Positions 17,167-24,428 of a stretch of 24,902 nt of DNA are shown in pieces (position 1 is the first letter of the stretch; each line of letters opens with the position of its first letter). A program made the translations under genes and the position numbers. Where the stretch lies: the IMG/VR virus record IMGVR_UViG_3300031539_003894, positions 1-24,902 of that record; one strand, 5' to 3'. Origin of the DNA: a virus. The notes beneath the pieces are model-generated. The model did no database searches. It saw nothing but the letters and a program-made list of their open reading frames with translations, and had not been told where the DNA came from.

Positions 17167-18065
17167 TATGCTCCTCCTTCTGTTTGTAATATATGAATTT
17201 CATTGTCTATTAGAACTGGTAAAAATATTAAACTTTTACTTTTATTCTTTATAGCATTTTTAAGAACTTCGATAACGTCCTCGGGGTGTTTTAAACTGTT
17301 TTGAGGAATAATCTGATACGTTGTTTTTGCAACCCTTGGTATTTCAAAAACTTCCCTGGCTATCGAACCTCTTTCTTGAACTGCTACTTTAAGAGGAGCT
17401 TTTTTATTTCTATTTAATATAGGTTGTATAACTTCCTCTAATTTTGATATTCTATTTATATTATCATCTGTATCATATATCAAGTCTGGATAAGATTTTG
17501 ATTCTTTAATACTTTTTAACATTACTGATTGAATTATGTCAATATCAATATATTTAATAGATTGTCCTTTTAATAATTCTTCAATAACATTACTACATAT
17601 TAAATCAGTTGCATAAGAAGCTGCTCTACTAATTTCATGTTTTGATAGTTGTATAACATATTCGCCTTTTGGTCTTGTTTGATCTTCTAGTTTCTTTTGA
17701 AAATCGAGTATTAGAAACTTTCCATTGATAAACATCTTCATATCAATATTCAAGTCTCTTTTGCCAAATATATTTCGGCAATCAATTATTAAGTCTGATT
17801 CTGGGAGATCGGTAATACCTTCAATGTAAAACTCTGCTCTTGGTTGAATCTCTATATTATAATTTAAAAGATTACGATATAGTACATGAACTTTTGGTTC
17901 ATCAATATCAATAGGTTGAAATATTCCTATTTCTGTATCTTTTTTATCAACTATATCCTTATCTATTAATATAAGTTTACTAACCTTAGAACATTCTACC
18001 AGATGTTTACAAAGGTGTCCTCCCAACGTTCCGGTTCCAATTACAGTTACAGTGCTGAGATTCAA
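17166..18065 (-). CDS. Second, degenerate E1/ThiF-like Rossmann protein
   Basis: A 299-residue protein with an N-terminal nucleotide-binding Rossmann motif, VTVIGTGTLGGHLCKHL (Gly10, Gly12, Gly15, Gly16), then LILIDKDIVDKKD (Asp35, Asp37) and DLIIDCRN (Asp95, Arg97), as in E1/ThiF/MoeB proteins. Unlike the first E1 in the cluster it lacks the NxxRQ arginine-finger segment and any clear catalytic Cys, so it is probably catalytically reduced. The C-terminal half is an unrecognised alpha/beta extension. TTG start at 18065 with AAAGGAG 9 nt upstream; part of that SD is in a small hairpin. By analogy with heterodimeric eukaryotic E1s it could be a partner of the active E1; this is an inference. 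Confidence 0.7.
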   Translation of the reverse strand: MNLSTVTVIGTGTLGGHLCKHLVECSKVSKLILIDKDIVDKKDTEIGIFQPIDIDEPKVHVLYRNLLNYNIEIQPRAEFYIEGITDLPESDLIIDCRNIFGKRDLNIDMKMFINGKFLILDFQKKLEDQTRPKGEYVIQLSKHEISRAASYATDLICSNVIEELLKGQSIKYIDIDIIQSVMLKSIKESKSYPDLIYDTDDNINRISKLEEVIQPILNRNKKAPLKVAVQERGSIAREVFEIPRVAKTTYQIIPQNSLKHPEDVIEVLKNAIKNKSKSLIFLPVLIDNEIHILQTEGGA

Positions 18066-18076
18066 AGGGTTAATTC

Positions 18077-18120
18077 TCCTTTCGGAAGGATTGGGTGGGG
18101 ACCCAATCGAATCCCCACCC
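18077..18120 (-). promoter_or_regulatory. Overlapping RNA hairpins in the gap after the ubiquitin-like gene
   Basis: The minus strand can form GGGTGGGG/CCCCACCC (18113-18120 with 18093-18100) or the alternative GATTGGGT/ACCCAATC with a CCCC loop (18101-18108 with 18089-18096); they share bases and exclude each other. A third small stem, TCCTT/AAGGA (18077-18090), covers part of the Shine-Dalgarno of the downstream E1-like gene. No T-run follows. This looks like an RNA stability, attenuation or translational control element. Confidence 0.6.
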
Positions 18121-18133
18121 GCCAGGCTCCTAT

Positions 18134-18583
18134 TTAGCAGCCTTTACGACCGGAAGGTTTCATGAACTCAAGAGAATCCCCCACTTTCAATTCATAATCG
18201 CCGGAAACTTCTTTTCCATTAACCAGACCTGTGGAGAGTTTGTCCACGTTCAACACCTCACGCAGGAACTCACCGACTTCGGCAACACTTTTCCCTTCAA
18301 CAGGAAAGGCGCCGGTACTGGCACCACATGATACACGGATTGTGGTTGTGGTTTTTTGACCGAAAGCAGCAGACGGTTTGGTCATAACGCTGTGGCCATC
18401 AAATGCAATACCTTCCAGCTTATCCGAAACATCCGGATTTCCATCGGCCAGCAGGATAGCGTCGATAACGACGTCTTTACGTTTTTTGGTCAATCCCGGC
18501 AGTCCCAGGTTGTCCACACAAAGACGACGAAGCTCTTTAAGATTCATTCCTTCTAAATTTTCACGAGTATATTCATTAGCCAT
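18134..18583 (-). CDS. Ubiquitin-like beta-grasp protein with SAP-like N-terminus
   Basis: A 149-residue protein. Residues 7-46 (RENLEGMNLKELRRLC, then LPGLTKKRKDVVIDAIL) form a SAP/Rho-N-like helix-turn-helix used by many proteins to bind nucleic acid. A short linker leads to a ThiS/MoaD/Prok-Ub-like beta-grasp domain, residues 78-149: TTTTIRVSCG (strand 1), AFPVEGKSVAEVGEFLREVL (strand 2 and helix), LVNGKEVSGDYELKVGD (turn and strands) and SLEFMKPSGRKGC. The tail G-R-K-G plus a final Cys resembles the GxKG ends of PRTRC protein C as I recall them; the extra Cys may be trimmed by the JAB protease. ATG start with AAGGAG 8 nt upstream. GC content is close to 50% while neighbours are near 30%, suggesting high expression or separate origin. 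It is the likely modifier of this conjugation cluster. Confidence 0.8.
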   Translation of the reverse strand: MANEYTRENLEGMNLKELRRLCVDNLGLPGLTKKRKDVVIDAILLADGNPDVSDKLEGIAFDGHSVMTKPSAAFGQKTTTTIRVSCGASTGAFPVEGKSVAEVGEFLREVLNVDKLSTGLVNGKEVSGDYELKVGDSLEFMKPSGRKGC

Positions 18584-18630
18584 TTTAAAATTCTCCTTAC
18601 AAAGTTTAGTTGTTGTTCACGTTCGGCTTA

Positions 18631-19314
18631 TTACTTTAAAGCCCTTGATTGCGCAATCACGGACATCTGTTTCATATCAAAATAAATTTCGGATGCCTCT
18701 ATTTTATTACTGATTACTACGTTGTAAAACACGCCACACATGAGTGTAGCTACCCATACATTTACGAAATATAATTGAGGATCAGACTGAGCTAGCTCTT
18801 CGCAGCTCATTTCCTCAGGTAATTTATCTACGGGATCTGCAATCTCCGGATGATAAGCGCACAAGTCAGGTGTTAAATCTTTACCCCCTTCTCTGACATA
18901 TAGTTGTACGTTACCGTCTGTAAATTCGTTCCCACCAGAAATTAAAGTAACATTATTTAAGTTTTTGCAGTAATTGGATGTGATCATTCTGGTTTTGTGA
19001 TTGTCTACGCATAAGAACACAATATCACCATTTAAAATAACATTGGTGATGTTTGCGTCATTTATATACGAAGGAAAGAAATCTAAATTCAGCCTTGGGA
19101 ATTGGTCTTCTATATCGCCAGCTTTAATCTCAGCTTTATTTCCCATTTGTGTAAATTCTTGTCTTTCGTAATTTTTAGTTTCATATGTATCCCCGTCCAC
19201 TAATGTTAATGTTGAATCTATATCTTTTGCATAGTTTAAGAATCGAGCAATTCTTCCACATAATACTGATCCGACTCCACCGAGTCCAATGATTTTTATA
19301 GATATTTTTTTCAT
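18631..19314 (-). CDS. E1/ThiF-like adenylyltransferase (ubiquitin-like activating enzyme)
   Basis: A 227-residue ThiF/E1-family protein predicted to adenylate the C-terminus of a ubiquitin-like protein. Numbered from the ATG at 19314: IIGLGGVGSVL (Gly10, Gly12, Gly13, Gly15), TLVDGDTYETKNYERQ with Asp40 and the NxxRQ segment (Asn48, Arg51, Gln52), Lys61 region, CVDNHKTRM (Asp104), then LCAYHPEIADP (Cys152) and SCEEL (Cys171), either of which could be a thioester Cys. The ATG overlaps the JAB stop (ATGA) and has GGGAG 6 nt upstream; a longer frame from 19344 lacks an SD. No thiamine or molybdopterin genes are near, so a cofactor-synthesis role is unlikely. The gene lies between JAB and ubiquitin-like genes, which supports a conjugation role. 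Confidence 0.88.
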   Translation of the reverse strand: MKKISIKIIGLGGVGSVLCGRIARFLNYAKDIDSTLTLVDGDTYETKNYERQEFTQMGNKAEIKAGDIEDQFPRLNLDFFPSYINDANITNVILNGDIVFLCVDNHKTRMITSNYCKNLNNVTLISGGNEFTDGNVQLYVREGGKDLTPDLCAYHPEIADPVDKLPEEMSCEELAQSDPQLYFVNVWVATLMCGVFYNVVISNKIEASEIYFDMKQMSVIAQSRALK

Positions 19315-21086
19315 CGTTTTCTCCCGAATTTTTCCATCATCCATTGTAGAGGATTCATATTGGATCTTATCATCTCATCCATATGATGTAGATCTTGCCC
19401 CGGTATCATATTAGCAGGGTTTGGTGGTTCTTCAGCTGCCTGGTAATTGGCTGCTTCTTCGATTGCAACTTGCTCGACTTCGTTTGCGTCTCCTAATAAG
19501 TCCCTGTTTTTTGCCCCCGAGTATTCCACTAGAGCAATTTTGCAGAAAGGGCAGTTGTTATCCTTGATCAATTCTTTTGTAAATTGACTTCCGCATGATT
19601 TGCAATTATAGTGTTCTCCCTTTTTTTCATAGTTAAGGGATTGATCAGGCATTAATAATGTTCCACAGAATGGACATGAGCCACCATCTTTGCCAGTTTC
19701 TAAAAAACTAACATCAAATGTGCTAACACAACTTACACATTTAATTTGCCCTGGTTCATCATCATCGACGGTAAAATCATTTTCCTCAATTAGAGTCATA
19801 TGCTCATCTGATTTACATGATGGGCAAACCATATTACCTTTGATTTCATCTTCATCATCATAGTCAAATGTAACAAGAACATTACATTTTTCACACACAT
19901 ATGATTCTTTATCATCGTCTAGAATTGAGTTCTCTTCAATAGTTCCGTCGTTTTGATCAACTAATAGTTCAGCAACATATTCCACTGCCTTTTCTTTAAA
20001 TGCGCATGTTTTGCAAGGCATATATCTAGAAGGTGTCACTTCTGTAATAACGGGACCTTGATCATGTGCAGGAAATTTAATAGGATCGACTTTTACTCCC
20101 ACATTCTGTGGTGGACGTTTTACATCTTTTTGAACTCCGGCTGCAAGGGCGCCTGGTTTTGTTCGGTCTTTCCATGCATCTGCATCAAAGTTTCTACCCC
20201 AGTTGTTATTATATTTGGGTGCGATCCATTTACCACTTTCCCAATGACCAGCTTGATAATTTCCTCTCCAGCCGCCATATCCGCTCCATGCTGTACCATA
20301 TGAATAAGTAGGTTTGTATTCAACTGTATCCATCCATGATTTCGGACATTGGGCTTTAACATTTTTCTCGCTTGTTATAACATATCGTCTGTCATATTTA
20401 CGATATGATCGGAAAGTGGTTGCTGCATATTTTGTTGTTTCAACCATCTTTCCATTCTCCCATTTATATACTCTGGAGGTTGGAACTTTTTCAACTTCAT
20501 CAATCTCATGATCTAATCTAATTCCTTTTAAATATTCTTCTGGAGGAACTATTGTTCTGTGACCATTTGATACGATTGATGCTGAAATACTTATAAGTTC
20601 GGAATTGAGATTTCCGAATGTGATATGGAGCCCATCAAAGGACTCTTCATCACCTTGATCCGTCCCGGAATGAAACGCAGACATACTTGAATGACTGTGA
20701 ATGTCACCGATCATTGTCCACCCGTCTATAACAATTGATCTATTATAATCGAGCGAGGCAGGACCGACCTTCTGCGCTGGCGGGATAACTTTATATTTTC
20801 GTGTTTGTTCATTGAAGAATAATAATACGATTGCTTCTGACCTATGTTCCTTCTGAACTTCCCGGAAGAAATTAGCAATCTTAGCTATCAATCTTGCAGG
20901 TATCTCTGGAATGTGCATTTTAGCTGTTGCTTCAACACTCTCCAGTATTGATATGGTTTTGACTGGAGATAGACTTTCCATAATCCCTAATCTCTTTTTA
21001 ATAAATACTCCTTCTTTTCCTACAACATAATAAATATCATCTTTTGGCATCTCTTGCGTGCCGTCAGCTATCACTATTGGGAACAT
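19311..21086 (-). CDS. JAB/JAMM metalloprotease fused to multiple zinc ribbons
   Basis: A 591-residue protein. The JAMM signature is complete: Glu84 in SEAIVLLFF, then GDIHSHSSMSAFHSGTDQGD with His130-x-His132, seven residues, Ser140-x-x-Asp143. This zinc isopeptidase family removes or trims ubiquitin-like modifiers. Residues 255-300 are Gly/Trp/Tyr-rich low complexity. Residues 358-515 hold seven CxxC pairs (358/361, 398/401, 421/424, 450/453, 471/474, 495/498, 512/515), enough for three zinc ribbons plus one unpaired pair, alternating with acidic linkers. The tail is helical. Prokaryotic JAB proteins are typically much smaller (about 120-250 aa), so the ribbon array is a large addition, perhaps for nucleic acid or substrate binding. 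TAATG overlap with the upstream 879-aa gene. The protease call is firm; the substrate is inferred. Confidence 0.92.
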   Translation of the reverse strand: MFPIVIADGTQEMPKDDIYYVVGKEGVFIKKRLGIMESLSPVKTISILESVEATAKMHIPEIPARLIAKIANFFREVQKEHRSEAIVLLFFNEQTRKYKVIPPAQKVGPASLDYNRSIVIDGWTMIGDIHSHSSMSAFHSGTDQGDEESFDGLHITFGNLNSELISISASIVSNGHRTIVPPEEYLKGIRLDHEIDEVEKVPTSRVYKWENGKMVETTKYAATTFRSYRKYDRRYVITSEKNVKAQCPKSWMDTVEYKPTYSYGTAWSGYGGWRGNYQAGHWESGKWIAPKYNNNWGRNFDADAWKDRTKPGALAAGVQKDVKRPPQNVGVKVDPIKFPAHDQGPVITEVTPSRYMPCKTCAFKEKAVEYVAELLVDQNDGTIEENSILDDDKESYVCEKCNVLVTFDYDDEDEIKGNMVCPSCKSDEHMTLIEENDFTVDDDEPGQIKCVSCVSTFDVSFLETGKDGGSCPFCGTLLMPDQSLNYEKKGEHYNCKSCGSQFTKELIKDNNCPFCKIALVEYSGAKNRDLLGDANEVEQVAIEEAANYQAAEEPPNPANMIPGQDLHHMDEMIRSNMNPLQWMMEKFGRKR

Positions 21087-23725
21087 TAAATTAGACTCCT
21101 TGGGTCAGTTAAATAGAGAAATGCAGATCCTTCAACAGGAACAAATCCTCCATTAAAGTTAGCGTTTGCAGGAACAAACCCATCAATATCTTGTTGCGAT
21201 TTACTGATTCTCGGATTGGGTATACAGTCGAGTACACATTCATCCTGAAATGATTTATCAGCGGTATACGATTCCAATCCTCCATTTGAATAATAACTTA
21301 ATGGATGATATTTCAGAGATCTAGAATCATTTGTTTGAATCATTAAATAACCATGATCTTTTGATGAATCCGCATAAGATGGTATAACAACATCCCCTGC
21401 TTGAAATTTAATTTTTTTTGGATCTAATGGAGTATGATCCTTAGTTTTCCAGACAGCTGAACTCATTGGAATATGTTTGAATTTCTCCATTACATCTTGA
21501 TACCATAAAGTACAACCGTTTGAACATAATACCAATGGATTTGGACCGTCAACAATAATACCAATAACAATATTAACGTCTTTCATTGGAAAGTTTGAAA
21601 TATTACCATCAGTGGCGATAATCTTTGTTCCTGAACTTAACTCTTCAAACTTAGTTACAATTTTTCTAATATATCCAATCCGAACAATTTGATTAGATAC
21701 AAAGATTTCTTGTGATAGAGTGCTATTTTTATCCATTAATATAAATGATAAGTTTGTATAATCTCCTTTATCTTCAACCTTGAACCCTTGGATTCTTTTA
21801 ATATTTAAAACGCTTAAAGGATCTTTCCAGTTAGCGACAACAACAAGATCACCTATCTTATGTTCCAATAATCCAAAGTGAGTATCAATCTGAAATTTCT
21901 CATTGTTTATAATGAGATTTTTAATATCACTTCTGTTGAGAGTTTCTATTCTGGTATTAGCAAAATGTATATATCCTGATGGGGTTTTGAAAACCTTTTT
22001 TCTTTCTTCATGTTCTTCCATTGGTAATGATATTCTTCGAATCATTCTACCTATTGAAATCATTGAAGGATTAATACACTCAGAACCTTTTTTTACGGCA
22101 AGAGGTGGAAATAATTTTCTTGAAGATTCTCCAAGATTATTTATCGGAATATTTAAATGCCTTCCGGTACGATCTGTGGAGAGAAATTTGAATATCAATT
22201 TGTTTTCTTGCCCAACATCAATGCCATCATAAGAGCATCTTTCTACTTGATGGATCATCGTGTTTCTATTATTTCCTGAGTGTGAATAATAATATTCAGA
22301 ACTTTTCACCAAATCCATCCCATATATATTAGGTTTATCTTGATTAAATAATTGTGCGTTTTCTGGTAGATTTGCAGCTATATAATATTGATTTCCTAAC
22401 CTAACTTCTGGGCGACCATCGAGACCTTTTCTAATATAAAATACTCTTCGATATAATTCTGCTCCAGCTTTATTTGTGTATTTAATAATATCATCACTTT
22501 TAATAACTAGCCCATTATTCATCTTTATACTGGGTAGATATTTTTGGGCTCCTATTCTCTTTTGGAAATAAGATTTTGATATATTATTCAATTTATAATT
22601 GAACAGTTTCCCTTTATATGAAAGGCGAACTTTTTGTGGTTCTTGCCCACTGACTCCTATAAAAGAAACAATATGATATTGTTTTGATTTTGATTCATTG
22701 GTAAATGAGTCTCCTACCTCTGCTCTTAATATATCATTTAGATAAATACTATTAGAAACATCATAATATACAGGATCTACTTTTTTTCTAATTTTTCCGG
22801 TTGTGATTTCCCCAATTTTTACAGGAGATGTAAAAGCTGAAATAAAATCATGGTATATAGTGTCTGGGTTTCTAGCTTTAGAGTGATCACCCATGTATTG
22901 TTTTACGTCTTCGATCAACTGGAAAATATTTTTATTATGGTTTAGCCAATCAACTCGGTATATAAACATTGGATCTAATCTTGATAAGTATTGCCACTCT
23001 AAAAAGTTTGAGATGCCGGCAACACTATCATACGCTTTGATATTGTATGTATAATCTGCATTAAATACACTTGTCCAGAATACATTAATTGTTGCATCAA
23101 CAGCTTCGGCAGCTGTATTATATGTGTCTTTATTAAGGCGACTTCCAAAACATATAGCTTGGTTATCAGAGATGTTAGATAATGGCATTTTTAAAAGGTA
23201 ATCTGATAAACCAATCATAGGATTAACTCTTAAAAATGAGTAACCCGCTTGGATTTGATGACCTCTGTTTATATACATTAGAAATATGACATAAGGAAAT
23301 GCAAGATTCAGTTTATAATAAGATCCTAATTGTGATGACTCCACTCTTTCCTGTGTTAACCATCCTTCTAGTCCGTATTCTTTTAATAGATTTTTAGACT
23401 TTATTTCTGAATACATTAAATCAAAGTTTAATGCCATCGCTACAGTTCTAAATTGGGGTTGTTGTTCGATAACATAGAGATAATCCCCATTACCAATTGG
23501 TTCAACATATCTGCAACCGGACGGAAGGATTTTTGGAGCTTGTAATGTCATCTCAGAATATTTTCTGAGGTAATCCATAGTAGGTAATGTTTTAATTCTT
23601 TTGGTGGGCAGCGCCTGTGTATGATCTTTTCTTGCGACGCTGTCTTTTTGTTCTGCTAATAATAGCGATATGTAACTTGAGTTCATTCGGATATCATAAT
23701 CTTCAAAAAGATCTTTTTCGTCCAT
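21086..23725 (-). CDS. Large protein with N-terminal Prok-E2 (PRTRC protein B-like) domain
   Basis: An 879-residue protein. The first about 60 residues are charged. Residues 64-262 resemble the prokaryotic E2-like family typified by PRTRC protein B: PKILPSGCRYVEPIGNGDYLYV, LAFPYVIFLMYINRG (141-155), then MPLSNISDNQAICFGS with Asn184 and candidate catalytic Cys192, spaced 8 residues apart as in eukaryotic E2s, and later NVFWTSVFNADYTYN (214-228). The remaining about 600 residues are strand-rich with no family I recognise; several sections look like small beta-barrel domains (GDLVVVANW, GDVVIPSYA). PRTRC-B proteins are about 250 aa, so this is a large extension. ATG start with AGGGGAA upstream. 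It overlaps the JAB gene (TAATG), consistent with a shared pathway. Confidence 0.7.
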   Translation of the reverse strand: MDEKDLFEDYDIRMNSSYISLLLAEQKDSVARKDHTQALPTKRIKTLPTMDYLRKYSEMTLQAPKILPSGCRYVEPIGNGDYLYVIEQQPQFRTVAMALNFDLMYSEIKSKNLLKEYGLEGWLTQERVESSQLGSYYKLNLAFPYVIFLMYINRGHQIQAGYSFLRVNPMIGLSDYLLKMPLSNISDNQAICFGSRLNKDTYNTAAEAVDATINVFWTSVFNADYTYNIKAYDSVAGISNFLEWQYLSRLDPMFIYRVDWLNHNKNIFQLIEDVKQYMGDHSKARNPDTIYHDFISAFTSPVKIGEITTGKIRKKVDPVYYDVSNSIYLNDILRAEVGDSFTNESKSKQYHIVSFIGVSGQEPQKVRLSYKGKLFNYKLNNISKSYFQKRIGAQKYLPSIKMNNGLVIKSDDIIKYTNKAGAELYRRVFYIRKGLDGRPEVRLGNQYYIAANLPENAQLFNQDKPNIYGMDLVKSSEYYYSHSGNNRNTMIHQVERCSYDGIDVGQENKLIFKFLSTDRTGRHLNIPINNLGESSRKLFPPLAVKKGSECINPSMISIGRMIRRISLPMEEHEERKKVFKTPSGYIHFANTRIETLNRSDIKNLIINNEKFQIDTHFGLLEHKIGDLVVVANWKDPLSVLNIKRIQGFKVEDKGDYTNLSFILMDKNSTLSQEIFVSNQIVRIGYIRKIVTKFEELSSGTKIIATDGNISNFPMKDVNIVIGIIVDGPNPLVLCSNGCTLWYQDVMEKFKHIPMSSAVWKTKDHTPLDPKKIKFQAGDVVIPSYADSSKDHGYLMIQTNDSRSLKYHPLSYYSNGGLESYTADKSFQDECVLDCIPNPRISKSQQDIDGFVPANANFNGGFVPVEGSAFLYLTDPRSLI

Positions 23726-23728
23726 TCG

Positions 23729-24103
23729 TTATTCCCCTCTATAAAATTTTACAAGTTTAGCAAATTCAATCATTATCTTTTTTGCGGATCTTCCTTCGAT
23801 TCTGTGTGCCTGATACCTTTTCGGCATTTGAGCAACGTCTCTTATATCAGAAATTCTTATTGAATAATAGTTACAAACCCATTCATCCATAGGATCTCTT
23901 TCTAATGACAAGAATGATAATTCTGCTCTGCCTTTGGGAGGAACTGGTAACGCAAGAAATATGTTTGCTCCTTGTGGAACAACTTTAGGATGTGAAATAT
24001 TACCCTGTTCTTCTTTCTTTATCCTTTCACATATTTCTTTGATCTCCTCTGCCATCTCATTCGATTTTACTTCTTTTAAAATATCGTTTAAAATTTTTCC
24101 CAT
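23729..24103 (-). CDS. Hypothetical protein upstream of the conjugation cluster
   Basis: A 124-residue protein, ATG start with TAGGAG 6 nt upstream. The first about 35 residues are a charged helix (ILKEVKSNEMAEEIKEICER), followed by an alpha/beta part with NIFLALPVPPKGRAELSFLS and WVCNYYSIRISDIRDV, ending in a basic helix (RSAKKIMIEFAKLVKFYRGE). No family recognised. It ends 3 nt before the 879-aa gene and is probably co-transcribed with it. Confidence 0.65.
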   Translation of the reverse strand: MGKILNDILKEVKSNEMAEEIKEICERIKKEEQGNISHPKVVPQGANIFLALPVPPKGRAELSFLSLERDPMDEWVCNYYSIRISDIRDVAQMPKRYQAHRIEGRSAKKIMIEFAKLVKFYRGE

Positions 24104-24111
24104 TGTTGCTC

Positions 24112-24426
24112 CTATTTTTTAAAGGGGGTAATCTTGTATCGTTGAGTAGGAGTTTCTAACCAATCGACTCTTTCAAATGGAACTGATCTCCAATCTTTTG
24201 CCTCGAGATCATACACATGAATGATTCCACTCTTTTGCATCAACTTTAATATCCTTGACATATTGACATTCTTTGGATGATCTTTATGTGGAATTTTTTT
24301 GAAATCTAAAGTGCATTTCATTGTCCTTGCATTTCCATCTTTTTTAATAAATCGAACAGTTGCTTCTCCTGCTTCGTATAGAGTTTCCCAAAATTTTACG
24401 GCATTTCTGATCTGTTCTTCTGCCAT
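24112..24426 (-). CDS. SH3-barrel phage protein (DUF2693/WYL_2-like)
   Basis: A 104-residue protein resembling the small SH3-like/Sm-like barrel family widespread in T4-type and large phages (DUF2693, also called WYL_2): VRFIKKDGNARTMKCTLDFKKIP (first strands), then IIHVYDLEAKDWRSVPFERVDWLE (the 'vyDle...WRsfpfdrv' signature). The biochemical role of the family is not established. ATG start with AGGAGG 7 nt upstream, placed over the end of the radical-SAM-like gene region. Confidence 0.8.
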   Translation of the reverse strand: MAEEQIRNAVKFWETLYEAGEATVRFIKKDGNARTMKCTLDFKKIPHKDHPKNVNMSRILKLMQKSGIIHVYDLEAKDWRSVPFERVDWLETPTQRYKITPFKK

Positions 24427-24428
24427 TG

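Noticed and set aside
17166-17180. The second E1-like protein ends in EGGA, which looks like a ubiquitin-type Gly-Gly tail
   Set aside because: The GGAGGAGC that encodes these residues is the Shine-Dalgarno of the next gene, so the Gly-Gly is explained by ribosome binding; the protein also lacks a beta-grasp domain at its end.
18631-19314. ThiF/MoeB for thiamine or molybdopterin synthesis
   Set aside because: No thiamine or molybdopterin genes are present, and the neighbours are JAB, Ubl and E2-like genes.
19311-21086. JAB domain as a lambda-type tail-assembly (gpK-like) protein
   Set aside because: No NlpC/P60 domain is present, it lies away from the tail genes, and it overlaps E1 and E2-like genes.
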